DNA from: Parasphingopyxis sp.
Lineage (GTDB): Bacteria > Pseudomonadota > Alphaproteobacteria > Sphingomonadales > Sphingomonadaceae
Length of the DNA stretch: 64,000 nucleotides
Direction: 5' to 3'
Assembly (NCBI RefSeq): GCF_028279465.1
Contig: NZ_JANQNS010000006.1
Span: 1-64,000, forward strand
Each line of letters opens with the position of its first letter. Within the stretch, counting starts at the first letter, position 1. The notes under the pieces are model-generated. The model was not told the origin of the DNA, made no database searches, and worked only from the letters and a program-made list of their open reading frames with translations. The position numbers and the translations under genes were made by a program. Shown here one piece after another: positions 18,326 to 27,249 of the stretch.

Positions 18326-19218
18326 AGCCGGTTAGTCGCAAATGTATCGCAGGCGGCCGGATCGCCGGTCTCCATCCCCCGGCGCAGCCAGCGCATCCGC
18401 TGTTCCGACGTACCGTGCGTGAAGCTTTCGGGCACTACGTAACCTTGGGCCTGGCGTTGTAGCCTATCGTCGCCAACGGCGCTGGCGGCGCGCATGCCTT
18501 CTTCCATATCGCCCGGCTCCATCCGGTCCCGATTGCGCGCCGCCCAGACGCCGGCATAGCAATCGGCCTGTAACTCTATCCGCACTTCCAAACGATTGCC
18601 CTCGACCCGGCCGACGGCCTGCTGGCGGCTGCGCACGTCGCGCAGCTGGCCGGTCAGATACTGGACATGGTGGCCGACCTCGTGCGCGATGACATAGGCT
18701 TGCGCGAAATCTCCGGTCGCGCCCAACTGGGTTTCCATCTCGCGAAAGAAGCTGGTGTCGAGATAGATGCCCTGATCGGCCGGGCAGTAGAAAGGCCCCA
18801 TAGAGGCCGACGCCGCGCCGCAGCCCGAACGCGTACCGCCCTCATAGAAGTTGAGCGTCGGCGGCGCATATTGCGATCCGTTTTGCCGGAACAAGTCGGT
18901 CCAGGTCTGTTCGGTCGAGGTCAGGACACGGCAGGCGAACAGCTCGGCCTCGGTGTCGCATGGCTGCTCGACGCCCGACGCCTGGCCGGACTGGATCGTC
19001 GGCGTAACCTCGCCCATCTGCAGGCCGCCGCTCGAGAAAAGAAAATAGCCGATGATCACGATGATGATGATCGTGCCGAGGCCCATGCGGCGGCCGAGCA
19101 GCAAGGGCAGCAATCCGATCAACCCGCCAAGGCCACCCCGGCTGAACCCACCGCCGCCACTGCCACCGCGTCCTCGGTCGCGGGTGTTCCTGCTCGGATC
19201 CAGATCGTCGAGGCGCAT
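18322..19218 (-). CDS. ypfJ: Neutral zinc metallopeptidase, YpfJ family
   Basis: This is a 298-residue member of the KPN_02809/YpfJ family (PF04228). A glycine/arginine-rich N-terminus (DRGRGGSGGGG) leads into one membrane helix at about 48-63, then a periplasmic or cytosolic catalytic part with HEVGHH (179-184), the zinc-binding HExxH. YpfJ proteins are putative peptidases of unknown substrate. The ATG at 19218 is preceded by AAGGGA; the frame stays open to 19335 without support. It ends tail-to-tail with the large hydrolase-like gene, sharing four bases. Confidence 0.88.
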   Translation of the reverse strand: MRLDDLDPSRNTRDRGRGGSGGGGFSRGGLGGLIGLLPLLLGRRMGLGTIIIIVIIGYFLFSSGGLQMGEVTPTIQSGQASGVEQPCDTEAELFACRVLTSTEQTWTDLFRQNGSQYAPPTLNFYEGGTRSGCGAASASMGPFYCPADQGIYLDTSFFREMETQLGATGDFAQAYVIAHEVGHHVQYLTGQLRDVRSRQQAVGRVEGNRLEVRIELQADCYAGVWAARNRDRMEPGDMEEGMRAASAVGDDRLQRQAQGYVVPESFTHGTSEQRMRWLRRGMETGDPAACDTFATNRL

Positions 19219-19341
19219 CGCGATTCCCTTCGTTGGTCGCGGCGATAATGCGCAAGCCAAACACAAACCGCAATTTATTAAGAGACTGGGCCCCGCATGG
19301 CGTTGCAACGCGCAGAAGCCTGCCCGATAAACCAAGGCGTT

Positions 19342-20472
19342 ATGGCCGATATCGACCCCTCTTTTAACAACGCTTTACCCCTGCCCGAACAGACGGCACT
19401 CGTCCTGCAGGGCGGCGGCGCGCTCGGCTCCTATCAAGGCGGCGTCTTCGAGGCACTGGCCGAAGCCGGCATCATGCCGGACTGGATCGCGGGCATCTCC
19501 ATCGGCGCGATTAACGCGGCGATCATCGCGGGCAACCCACCCGGCCATCGCGCCTTGCGGCTCCGGCATTTCTGGGAGGAGATGACATCGGCCGTGCCGA
19601 ACTTCCCCGTCTGGCCGAGCGATTACATCCGCGAGGCGATGCATGAATGGTCGGCCGGGTTCGTCGCCGCTTTCGGCGTGCCCGGCTTCTTCACACCCCG
19701 CGCAGTGCCGCCTTTCATGGCGCTGCCGGACAGCGAAGGGGCGATGAGCTTCTATGACAGTGCGCCGCTGCGCGACACGCTGGACGCGCATGTCGATTGG
19801 GATCTCGTCAATGGCGGCGATGTGCGCCTCTCGGTCGGCGCGGTGAATGTCGAAAGCGGGAACTTTCGCTATTTTGACAGCGCCAATGAGCGGCTCGACG
19901 CACGGCATATCATGGCCTCGGGCGCATTGCCGCCCGGCCTGCCGCCGATTGAGATCGATGGCGGACTTTGGTGGGATGGCGGGCTCGTCTCCAACACGCC
20001 GCTCCAGCATATCGTCGCGGAGCGGACAGGCGACATGCTGGTCTTCCAGGTGGACCTGTTCAGCGCGTCCGACGTGCGGCCATCGACGATTACCGATGTC
20101 TTCGCGCGCGAAAAGGAAATCCGCTATTCGAGCCGCACCCGCCAGATCACCGACCAGTTTCTCGCGCGCAGCGAGACGGCGGGCACGATCCGAGCCGCGC
20201 TGCGCAAACTGCCCGCGGAACTGTGCGACGATCCCGATATCGCCGCATTGAAGGCGCTGGCCGAGGAACCCGCGCTCAACATCGTCCATCTCATTCACAA
20301 GGCCAATGCCTGGGAGGGTGGATCGCGCGACTATGAGTTCTCCCGCCGCACGATGGACGAACATTGGCAGGCCGGTCGCGAAGCGGTCGCCGAAACGATG
20401 CGCCACGGCGATGTGATCGCGCGCAATATCGCGGACGGCAAGAGCGCCGCATTCGATCTCAACCCCGCATAG
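19342..20472 (+). CDS. Patatin-like phospholipase (DUF3734 type)
   Basis: From the ATG at 19342 (MADIDPSFNN) it has 376 residues. The patatin Ser-Asp dyad is complete: oxyanion loop GGGALGSYQGG (24-34), nucleophile GISIG with Ser53, and WDGGLVSNTP with Asp212. The C-terminal 100 residues match the DUF3734 extension. Patatins hydrolyse phospholipids or neutral lipids. It is followed after 15 bases by the 3-hydroxybutyrate dehydrogenase gene, an arrangement that recurs in alphaproteobacteria and points to lipid or polyhydroxybutyrate breakdown. An upstream in-frame ATG at 19297 is less likely. Confidence 0.9.
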   Translation: MADIDPSFNNALPLPEQTALVLQGGGALGSYQGGVFEALAEAGIMPDWIAGISIGAINAAIIAGNPPGHRALRLRHFWEEMTSAVPNFPVWPSDYIREAMHEWSAGFVAAFGVPGFFTPRAVPPFMALPDSEGAMSFYDSAPLRDTLDAHVDWDLVNGGDVRLSVGAVNVESGNFRYFDSANERLDARHIMASGALPPGLPPIEIDGGLWWDGGLVSNTPLQHIVAERTGDMLVFQVDLFSASDVRPSTITDVFAREKEIRYSSRTRQITDQFLARSETAGTIRAALRKLPAELCDDPDIAALKALAEEPALNIVHLIHKANAWEGGSRDYEFSRRTMDEHWQAGREAVAETMRHGDVIARNIADGKSAAFDLNPA

Positions 20473-20487
20473 TAAAAGGGCGTTTTC

Positions 20488-21273
20488 ATGTTTCTCAAGG
20501 GCAAGACGGCGATCGTCACCGGCTCGACGTCGGGCATCGGCCTCGCCTATGCAAAAGAGCTGGCAGCCGAGGGCGCGAGCGTGATGATCAACGGCTTTGG
20601 CGATGCCGATGAGATCGAGGCCGAGCGCGTGGCGCTGGCGGAAGTTTCGGGCGCGCCGGCGCTCTATTCCGATACCGATATGACGGACCCGGCGGCGATC
20701 GAAGCGATGGTGGCGCGCTGCACCGAGGAACTGGGCGGCGCGGATATCGCGATCGCCAATGCCGGCATCCAGCATGTCGCGCCGATCGACGATTTTCCGC
20801 CCGAGAAATGGGATGCGATCATTGCGATCAACCTGTCCTCTGCCTGGCATCTCGCGCGGCTGACCGTGCCGGCGATGAAAGAGAGGGGCTGGGGCCGGAT
20901 TATCTGCACCGCTTCGGCGCATTCGCTCGTCGCGAGTCCCAACAAATCGGCCTATGTCGCGGCGAAGCATGGCATTGCCGGGCTCGTCAAAACGCTCGCG
21001 CTCGAAACCGCGCAGCACGGCATCACCGTCAACTGTATCAGCCCCGGCTATGTCTGGACGCCGCTCGTCGAGAAGCAGATTCCGGACACCATGCAATCGC
21101 GCGGTATGACGCGCGAGGAAGTGATGAACGACGTTCTGCTCGCCGCCCAGCCGACCAAACAGTTCGTGACGCCCGAACAGGTCGCCGCCCAAGCCCTCTA
21201 CCTATGCCGCGACGAAGCCGCATCGATGACCGGCGCCAATCTCGTGATCGACGGGGGCTGGACGGCGCAGTAG
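20488..21273 (+). CDS. bdhA: 3-hydroxybutyrate dehydrogenase
   Basis: This 261-residue classical short-chain dehydrogenase interconverts D-3-hydroxybutyrate and acetoacetate with NAD. TGSTSGIG (11-18) is the cofactor loop, NAG is at 91-93, and the catalytic set is Ser143, Tyr156 and Lys160 (SAYVAAKHG). CISPGYVWTPLVEKQI and the C-terminal MTGANLVIDGGWTAQ are characteristic of BDH. A ribosome site precedes the ATG. It forms an operon with the patatin gene, consistent with use of stored polyhydroxybutyrate or ketone bodies. Confidence 0.92.
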   Translation: MFLKGKTAIVTGSTSGIGLAYAKELAAEGASVMINGFGDADEIEAERVALAEVSGAPALYSDTDMTDPAAIEAMVARCTEELGGADIAIANAGIQHVAPIDDFPPEKWDAIIAINLSSAWHLARLTVPAMKERGWGRIICTASAHSLVASPNKSAYVAAKHGIAGLVKTLALETAQHGITVNCISPGYVWTPLVEKQIPDTMQSRGMTREEVMNDVLLAAQPTKQFVTPEQVAAQALYLCRDEAASMTGANLVIDGGWTAQ

Positions 21274-21313
21274 CGTCTATGCCGCACCGGCAAGATCGGC
21301 TAGGTCTTGCCGC

Positions 21314-21985
21314 ATGACCGGGCGAGTGCATGCAATATTGGCCGCGATAACAGCGGCTTTGCTGACCGCCTCTTGCGCCTATACGACCGGCGTAACGGGT
21401 ACGCCTGCGGGCGCCAATCCCGATCAGGAACTCCCGACCATTTGGCGGTCGATCGCGACGGACGACGATCGGCAGCGGATTTCGAATGTCCGCCGCTCCT
21501 TCCGCGAAGGGGTCGCCGATGCTGCGGCTGGCGGCCATGCGCATGAAGTGGCCCAGGAAGGCATATTGCTGCAGCCCGATGCCGGGCGCGCCGATCCGCG
21601 CCCACCGGCCGGCTATTATCGCTGCCGGTTCGTGAAGCTCGGTTCGCAGGGCAGCGTACCGCTCTCCTTCGTCGCCTATCCCTGGTTTCGCTGCCGGATC
21701 GACGATCAGGGCGAAACGCTGCGCTTCGTCAAGCTCACCGGATCGCAGCGGCCGAGCGGCACCTTCTATCCCGATAATCGGCTCAGGATGATCTTTCTCG
21801 GCGTGCTCGTGCTCGGCGATGAGACCCGCGCCCATGTCTATGGCCGGGACACGACGCGCGACATGGCCGGCATACTTGAGCGGATCGGCGATGCCCGCTG
21901 GCGGATCGTGCTACCCTATCCACGCTTCGAGTCGCTGGTCGATGTCATCGAACTGGTGCCGGAGGATCAGGGGAGTGCCGGATGA
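21314..21985 (+). CDS. DUF4893 lipoprotein
   Basis: This 223-residue protein has a lipoprotein signal (LTASC, Cys21) followed by a domain matching DUF4893: paired PAGYYRCRFVKLG and WFRCRID, with two cysteines placed symmetrically around the central strands. The function of the family is unknown. It is presumably anchored in the outer membrane facing the periplasm. Its TGA overlaps the next gene's ATG by four bases, so the two proteins are translationally coupled and probably act together. Confidence 0.78.
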   Translation: MTGRVHAILAAITAALLTASCAYTTGVTGTPAGANPDQELPTIWRSIATDDDRQRISNVRRSFREGVADAAAGGHAHEVAQEGILLQPDAGRADPRPPAGYYRCRFVKLGSQGSVPLSFVAYPWFRCRIDDQGETLRFVKLTGSQRPSGTFYPDNRLRMIFLGVLVLGDETRAHVYGRDTTRDMAGILERIGDARWRIVLPYPRFESLVDVIELVPEDQGSAG

Positions 21986-22473
21986 GCGTCTGGACCATCG
22001 ACGGGACGATAGAATCGGCGGATGAGGGCCGCTCCGGCTGGGCGCAGATGATCTACCGCTCGATCGTGGTTCGCGAAGCGGATGGGGAAACGGCGGAACA
22101 CAGAAAGCTGGTCGCCAAGCAGGATATGCGCGCGCTGATCGCGCCCGGCCTGTCGGGCCGTTTCTATTTCTACAAGGCCGGCGACCAGAAAGGCATTTAC
22201 GCGGTTCGCGCCGCATCCGGGGAAGAGCTGCTCGCCTTTCCCAATTTCGCGACCTGGATCTATGCGATCTGTTTTTTCGTGAGCTTGCCGATCTTCCTGC
22301 TGAACTGGTCCGAAGACGGCCTGTTCAACCTGTTCACGCTGACGCCGCTCGTCGCCACTGTCATCGGCGCGGTCATGCTGCCGATCCAGCTGATGGCCCG
22401 GTCGCAAGCCATCGCGCAATTCGAAGCCGATGCCGGTTTTACGCCTGACGCCGAACACGCGCCCGATCAGTAG
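21982..22473 (+). CDS. Hypothetical inner-membrane protein
   Basis: This 163-residue protein has an N-terminal soluble part (about residues 1-85, beta-rich) and two predicted membrane helices at about 90-107 and 113-135. A short polar tail follows. I recognise no family. It starts inside the DUF4893 gene's last codons (ATGA overlap) and is followed 22 bases later by the amidohydrolase start, so all three may be one transcript. A role in envelope maintenance is a guess from position only. Confidence 0.6.
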   Translation: MSVWTIDGTIESADEGRSGWAQMIYRSIVVREADGETAEHRKLVAKQDMRALIAPGLSGRFYFYKAGDQKGIYAVRAASGEELLAFPNFATWIYAICFFVSLPIFLLNWSEDGLFNLFTLTPLVATVIGAVMLPIQLMARSQAIAQFEADAGFTPDAEHAPDQ

Positions 22474-22495
22474 CACTCCGTTCAAGGATATCACG

Positions 22496-23821
22496 ATGAA
22501 ACGCCTGTTGTTCGCCCTTCCCCTGCTCTTCGCCGCGGTGCCCGCGCAGGCAGATGAGCTGCGCGACGCCGTTGCCGCGGATATGCCGGAGCTGATGGAA
22601 CTCTACCGCCATCTGCACGCCAATCCCGAACTCTCCTTTCAGGAAGACGATACCGCCGCGCATCTCGCCGCGATCGCCGAAGAACTGGGCCTCGACGTGA
22701 CGACGGGCGTTGGCGGCCATGGCGTCGTCGCGGTGATGGAAAACGGCCCCGGTCCGGTGCTGTTGCTGCGCGCCGATATGGACGGGCTGCCAGTGCAAGA
22801 GGAAACCGGCTTGCCCTTTGCGAGCACGGTTGTCGCCACCACCGATGAAGGCATTGAGTCATACGTCATGCATGCCTGTGCGCACGACACGCATATGACC
22901 GCCTGGGTCGGCGCAGTCCGCCAGCTCGTCGCGCGGCGCGATCAATGGTCGGGCACGCTCGTCGCGATCCTGCAGCCGGCCGAGGAACGCGGCGCGGGCG
23001 CGCGCATGATGCTGGAAGACGGGCTCTATGAGCGCTTTCCCCGGCCCGATTACGCGCTGGCGTTTCATAACGCCGCCTCCGCACCGGCGGGCTTTATCGG
23101 CGTTGTATCCGGCTTTGCCATGGCCAATGTCGATAGCGTCGACATTCAGGTGCGCGGCGTCGGCGGGCATGGCGCCTATCCACACACGACGCGCGATCCC
23201 ATCGTACTCGGCGCGCGGATCGTCGGCGCGCTGCAGACGTTGGTGAGCCGCGAGATCGATCCGCAACAGCCCGCCGTCGTTACGGTCGGCAGCTTCCGCG
23301 CGGGATCGAAGCACAATATCATTTCGGACGAAGCGCAGTTGCTCCTCACCGTGCGCAGCTATACCGACGAAGTGCGCGAACAATTGCTGAGCGGCATCGA
23401 GCGGATCGCGCGCGCCGAAGGCATGGTGGCCGGATTGCCCGAAGAGTTGCTGCCGGTCGTGACGCGGCGCGATGAATATACGCCGGCGGTCTACAATACG
23501 CCGGAAATGTCGGGCGAACTCTTCGCGCTATGGCGCAGCCGGTTCGGCGAGGAGCGCGTGCTGGAAGGCCAGCCCGTGATGGGCGGCGAAGATTTCAGCC
23601 GCTATTATCGCGCCGACCGCGAAAATGTGCAGAGCGTGCTCTTCTGGGTTGGCGGCGTGCCCCATGATCGCTGGGAAGCGGCGCAGCGCGGCGAGATCGA
23701 ACTGCCATCGCTTCACAGCGCCCATTGGGCGCCGGACGCGGAAATCGTTGTGGGCACGGCGACCGAAGCGCTGGTCGCCGCGGCGCTCGATATCCTGCAA
23801 CCCGAAAATGCCGGGGATTGA
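22496..23821 (+). CDS. M20 family amidohydrolase, secreted
   Basis: From the ATG at 22496 (AAGGA upstream) it has 441 residues. A signal peptide ends near VPAQAD (about residue 19-20). The M20D (hippurate/aminoacyl hydrolase) core has HACAHD, the first metal ligands, then AEERGAGARMM, and GGEDFSRYY near the C-terminus. These enzymes cut N-acyl amino acids or peptides. The frame stays open to 22430 without support. A secreted member suggests scavenging of N-acylated compounds or detoxification in the periplasm. Confidence 0.88.
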   Translation: MKRLLFALPLLFAAVPAQADELRDAVAADMPELMELYRHLHANPELSFQEDDTAAHLAAIAEELGLDVTTGVGGHGVVAVMENGPGPVLLLRADMDGLPVQEETGLPFASTVVATTDEGIESYVMHACAHDTHMTAWVGAVRQLVARRDQWSGTLVAILQPAEERGAGARMMLEDGLYERFPRPDYALAFHNAASAPAGFIGVVSGFAMANVDSVDIQVRGVGGHGAYPHTTRDPIVLGARIVGALQTLVSREIDPQQPAVVTVGSFRAGSKHNIISDEAQLLLTVRSYTDEVREQLLSGIERIARAEGMVAGLPEELLPVVTRRDEYTPAVYNTPEMSGELFALWRSRFGEERVLEGQPVMGGEDFSRYYRADRENVQSVLFWVGGVPHDRWEAAQRGEIELPSLHSAHWAPDAEIVVGTATEALVAAALDILQPENAGD

Positions 23822-23825
23822 TACT

Positions 23826-24428
23826 ATGAGAACATTCAAATGCGCTCTTGTTGCATTGGCTTCTGTCACCCTGGCTGTGTCTCCCGGTGCGGCTGAATCG
23901 GTCGCGCCGCTGTCCGCAGAGATGATCGACAATAGCGGTTTCTCCGGGACGCTGGGGCGCTATGGCGATCTCTATATTGCAAGCCAGCCCGATGAGGCCG
24001 GATTGGCAAGGATGGCGGCGGCGGGCGTGACGACCGTTATCAACCTGCGGACGCCGGGCGAGATGGAACGGCTCTCCTTCGATCAGGCAGCGGCGGTTGA
24101 GCGCCTCGGCATGCGCTATGTCCATGTGCCGCAGGGTGGAAGCGACTATCCGGCGACGCCCGAAGCGCTCGCTGAAGTTGCGGCGGCTATCGACGAAGCC
24201 GACGGCGCGCCTGTGCTGCTGCACTGCGCGAGCAGCGGTCGCGCGAGCCATATGTTCGCGGCATGGCTGTATCGGGACGGCGGCGTATCGCTAAACGAAG
24301 CGATATACGAAGCGCGCGAAATCGGTTTCGGCATGCTCCGCGTCGAAGGGCTGCTCGGTACGCCCTTCTTCTGGGACATCCCGGCCAGTGCGGCAATGAA
24401 CGAAGCGGGCGCCGCGTTGGAAGATTAG
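23826..24428 (+). CDS. Secreted DSP/PTP-like phosphatase (DUF442 type)
   Basis: The true start is the ATG at 23826, four bases after the amidohydrolase stop, giving 200 residues with a signal peptide (cleavage near SPGAAE). The core has the DUF442-type dual-specificity phosphatase signature HCASSGR, a shortened C-x4-R loop instead of the C-x5-R of typical PTPs, and YIASQPDEAGLARMAAAG with VTTVINLRTPGE at the N-terminus. It could dephosphorylate a periplasmic substrate or be an inactive binding protein. It is in an operon with the M20 gene. Confidence 0.8.
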   Translation: MRTFKCALVALASVTLAVSPGAAESVAPLSAEMIDNSGFSGTLGRYGDLYIASQPDEAGLARMAAAGVTTVINLRTPGEMERLSFDQAAAVERLGMRYVHVPQGGSDYPATPEALAEVAAAIDEADGAPVLLHCASSGRASHMFAAWLYRDGGVSLNEAIYEAREIGFGMLRVEGLLGTPFFWDIPASAAMNEAGAALED

Positions 24429-24444
24429 GCTGGAGTCGCCTACA

Positions 24445-25161
24445 CTATGTCTTCACATCGCTCGAGAAGCGGCCGGCATTTTCCTTGAGGAATTCGGCAT
24501 CGTCGGCATCGCCCCAAAAGGCGGGGACAGGTTTCGGCTTCTGTAGCGCCCGTTGCACGCCGGGGCGCGCATCGATCCGTTCGAACCAGGCGGCGAGATG
24601 GTCGAGGCCGTCGATCGAAACCTTGGCCCAGGGATAGGCCCGCGCCCAGGGATAGGTCGCGATATCGGCGATCGAAAAGCTGTCGCCGACCAGGAATTCG
24701 CGGCCCTTTAGGCGGCCGTTCAGCACTTCGAGCAACCGCCGGCTTTCGTCGACATAGCGTTGAATCGAGAAGGGTTCTTCCTGCCCATTGGGCGCGGCGA
24801 TCCGCTGGAAATACATGGCCTGCCCCATCATCGGGCCGATGCCGCCCATCTGGAACATGATCCATTGCAGCGTTTCGGATTTGAGATCGGGATTGGCGCT
24901 CAGAAATTGGCCGTATTTCTCCGCGAGATACCAGAGGATCGCGCCCGATTCGAACACGACGAAATCACTGTTGCCGCGATCTACGATGGTCGGAATGCGG
25001 CCATTGGGATTGAGCTTCATATACCAGTCCGATTTCTGCTCCTTCGTGCTGAAATCGATCGGCGTCAGATCATAGTCGACCCCGGCTTCTTCGAGAAAGA
25101 TGGTCGGCTTCCAGCCGTTCATGGTCGAGGCGGTGAAAAGGTGAATATCGGGCTGGGGCAT
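24445..25161 (-). CDS. Glutathione S-transferase family protein
   Basis: This 238-residue protein has an N-terminal thioredoxin-like domain (ASTMNGWKPTIFLEEAGVDYDLTPIDF, then NGRIPTIVDRG and FESGAILWYLAEKYG) and a helical C-terminal domain with the conserved FSIADIATYPW. It fits the GST family, close to the Ure2p-like/YfcG group. It is divergent from the HxlR regulator gene with about 100 bases between, which suggests that the regulator controls it in response to a reactive compound. Its catalytic role is not determined. Confidence 0.9.
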   Translation of the reverse strand: MPQPDIHLFTASTMNGWKPTIFLEEAGVDYDLTPIDFSTKEQKSDWYMKLNPNGRIPTIVDRGNSDFVVFESGAILWYLAEKYGQFLSANPDLKSETLQWIMFQMGGIGPMMGQAMYFQRIAAPNGQEEPFSIQRYVDESRRLLEVLNGRLKGREFLVGDSFSIADIATYPWARAYPWAKVSIDGLDHLAAWFERIDARPGVQRALQKPKPVPAFWGDADDAEFLKENAGRFSSDVKT

Positions 25162-25262
25162 GTCGGTCCTTTCGGCGCGCTGGCGGAACGCTGGCCGACC
25201 TGCTAGCTGTGGAAAGGAAAATCAACCAGTATACTTTTCGTAACCTAACCCGAAGGCCAAAC

Positions 25263-25619
25263 ATGGACGCGCGGATCGAAATCGACAGCAAGGGCCGCAA
25301 ATCGGTCCGCGACGGATGCGACGAGCCATGCGCGATCGAACAGGGCATGGCTATTCTCGGCGGAAAATGGACGGCATCGATCCTCTGGCATCTGCGCGAC
25401 GAGCCGGTCCGCTTCAACGATCTCGCCCGGATGATCAGCGGTTCGAGCAAGAAGATGGTGTCCGAGCGCCTGCGCCATCTGGAAGCACATGGATTGATCC
25501 GCCGCACGGTGATCGAGACGAAACCGGTTGCCGTAAGCTATTCCATCACGGACCGCGGACAGGCGGCGATCGGGATATTGGAAGAGCTGCAGCGCTGGAC
25601 CGAGCAGCACGCGGGGTAA
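25263..25619 (+). CDS. HxlR family transcriptional regulator
   Basis: This 118-residue winged-helix regulator starts at ATG 25263 (GAAGG upstream) rather than at 25209. The HxlR signature is clear: CAIEQGMAILGGKWTASILWHLRDEP, FNDLARMISGSSKKMVSERLRHLEAHGLI and SYSITDRGQ. HxlR proteins sense aldehydes, quinones or redox stress, often through cysteines; here two sit near the N-terminus (DGCDEPC). It faces the GST gene across a short divergent promoter region. A terminator follows. Confidence 0.9.
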   Translation: MDARIEIDSKGRKSVRDGCDEPCAIEQGMAILGGKWTASILWHLRDEPVRFNDLARMISGSSKKMVSERLRHLEAHGLIRRTVIETKPVAVSYSITDRGQAAIGILEELQRWTEQHAG

Positions 25620-25627
25620 GAAAGAAA

Positions 25628-25657
25628 ACGCCCGCCTGGATTGCTCCGGACGGGCGT
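25628..25657 (+). terminator. Rho-independent terminator after the HxlR gene
   Basis: The stem ACGCCCG pairs with CGGGCGT, with an inner helix CTGGA/TCCGG around a short loop (TTGC), followed by a pyrimidine-rich tail. It lies nine bases after the HxlR stop. Confidence 0.75.
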
Positions 25658-25728
25658 CTCTTCTCCTCCCCAGGAAAAGCTCGATAATCTGGGCAGGCAC
25701 CCTCTCCCATAGGGTGTTCAATACAAAA

Positions 25729-25750
25729 GATGGGGGCACCTGCCCCCATC
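25729..25750 (-). terminator. aceA: Rho-independent terminator after aceA
   Basis: A perfect inverted repeat GATGGGGGCA/TGCCCCCATC lies just downstream of the aceA stop. On the minus strand it is followed by TCTTTTGTAT, a T-rich tract. Confidence 0.8.
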
Positions 25751-25768
25751 AGTAAACTCCTTATTTCA

Positions 25769-27049
25769 TTACTCGGCCGCCTCGACGAACTGGTCGGCTT
25801 CGGTCGACTCGGCGAGCGCCGTCGTCGAGCTCTGTCCGCCCGTAATCGCGTTGGAAACCATGTCGAAATAGCCGGTGCCGACTTCGCGCTGGTGGCGTGT
25901 CGCCGTGTAGCCATTTTCTTCGGAATCGAATTCGGCCTGCTGCAGTTCGCTGTAAGCCGCCATGCCGCGATCCTTGTAGCCGCGGGCGAGCTCGAACATG
26001 CCGTGATTGAGCTGGTGGAAACCGGCCAGCGTCACGAACTGGAACTTGTAGCCCATCGCGCCGATCTCGCGCTGGAACTTCGCGATCGTATCCTTGTCGA
26101 GATTGGCCTCCCAGTTGAAGCTCGGCGAGCAGTTATAGGCCAGCATCTTGTTCGGATATTCCTTCTTGATCGCTTCGGCGAATCGGCGGGCATCGTCGAG
26201 ATTGGGCTTCGAAGTTTCCCACCAGAGAAGGTCAGCATGTTCGGCAAAGGCGAGGCCGCGCTTGATGCAGTGATCGACGCCGGTGCCGTCCTTGAGACGG
26301 AAAAAGCCTTCGGGAGTCCGCTCGCCGGTCATGAACTCGTGATCGCGCTCGTCGATGTCCGAAGTCATCAGTTTCGCAGACTCAGCATCCGTACGCGCAC
26401 AGATCACCATCGGCACGCCGCACACGTCCGCGGCGAGGCGCGCGGCATCGAGATTGCGGATATGCGCCTGGGTCGGGATCAGCACCTTGCCGCCCAGATG
26501 GCCGCATTTCTTCTCCGAAGCGAGCTGGTCTTCGTAATGGACGCCCGCCGCGCCGGCCGCGACATAGGCCTTCATGATCTCGAAACAGTTGAGCGGACCG
26601 CCGAAACCGGCTTCGGCATCGGCGACGATCGGCGCGAACCAATCGCGCTCCGCCCCGCCTTCAGAATGTTCGATCTGATCGGCGCGCTGCAGCGTGTTGT
26701 TGATCTTGCGCGCAAGCTCCGGTCCGGCATTGGCCGGGTAGAGCGACTGATCGGGATAGGTCTGGCCGGCGGTATTATTGTCGGCCGCGACCTGCCAGCC
26801 CGACAGGTAGATCGCCTGCAACCCAGCGCGCACCATCTGCATAGCCTGATTGCCGGACAGCGCGCCCAGCGCGTTGATATAGTCTTCGGTGTGCAGCAGC
26901 TCCCAAAGCTTGTTCGCACCCTTGCTTGCCAGCGTATAATCGATCTTCACCGATCCACGCAGCGCGTCGACCTTGTCGGGCCCATAGGGACGGGTGATGC
27001 CGTCAAAACGGCCGGGTGCGGCGGGAATCAGCTCTTCGAAAGTCGCCAT
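25769..27049 (-). CDS. aceA: Isocitrate lyase
   Basis: This 426-residue enzyme cleaves isocitrate to succinate and glyoxylate, the first step of the glyoxylate shunt, needed for growth on acetate or fatty acids. The active-site signature KKCGHLGGK is intact, with ASEKKCGH and the catalytic Cys. [25 protein letters not shown] and [12 protein letters not shown] are all typical. No malate synthase gene is adjacent. It is divergent from the ScfR/RamB-type regulator, its probable controller, and ends at a clear terminator. Its C-terminus is a little extended ([11 protein letters not shown]). Confidence 0.96.
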   Translation of the reverse strand: MATFEELIPAAPGRFDGITRPYGPDKVDALRGSVKIDYTLASKGANKLWELLHTEDYINALGALSGNQAMQMVRAGLQAIYLSGWQVAADNNTAGQTYPDQSLYPANAGPELARKINNTLQRADQIEHSEGGAERDWFAPIVADAEAGFGGPLNCFEIMKAYVAAGAAGVHYEDQLASEKKCGHLGGKVLIPTQAHIRNLDAARLAADVCGVPMVICARTDAESAKLMTSDIDERDHEFMTGERTPEGFFRLKDGTGVDHCIKRGLAFAEHADLLWWETSKPNLDDARRFAEAIKKEYPNKMLAYNCSPSFNWEANLDKDTIAKFQREIGAMGYKFQFVTLAGFHQLNHGMFELARGYKDRGMAAYSELQQAEFDSEENGYTATRHQREVGTGYFDMVSNAITGGQSSTTALAESTEADQFVEAAE

Positions 27050-27185
27050 TTCAGTTAATCCTTTACATGCCTTTTTCGATTGGGGAGGAACGGCTTTCCG
27101 CCGCGCTTCGAGGGACTACATAGCTGATTCGGCTTTTTCCGCCTATGCTGCAGTGCGATATATGAGGTCCGGGAGTCGGCCATCT

Positions 27186-27225
27186 TGCCTTTCACTTTGT
27201 ATTTTTGTAAATTTATTGACAACAC
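27186..27225. promoter_or_regulatory. AT-rich operator candidate between aceA and its regulator
   Basis: In this GC-rich intergenic region the segment ACTTTGTATTTTTGTAAATT stands out. It has two TTTGTA repeats (27197-27202 and 27204-27209) offset by one turn less a few bases, and it loosely resembles the ACTTTGCAAA box of RamB, the actinobacterial isocitrate lyase regulator. A TTGACA follows at 27216-27221. This is a candidate only. Confidence 0.4.
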
Positions 27226-27249
27226 TCATTCGGCGGTGGAAGGAAAGCC

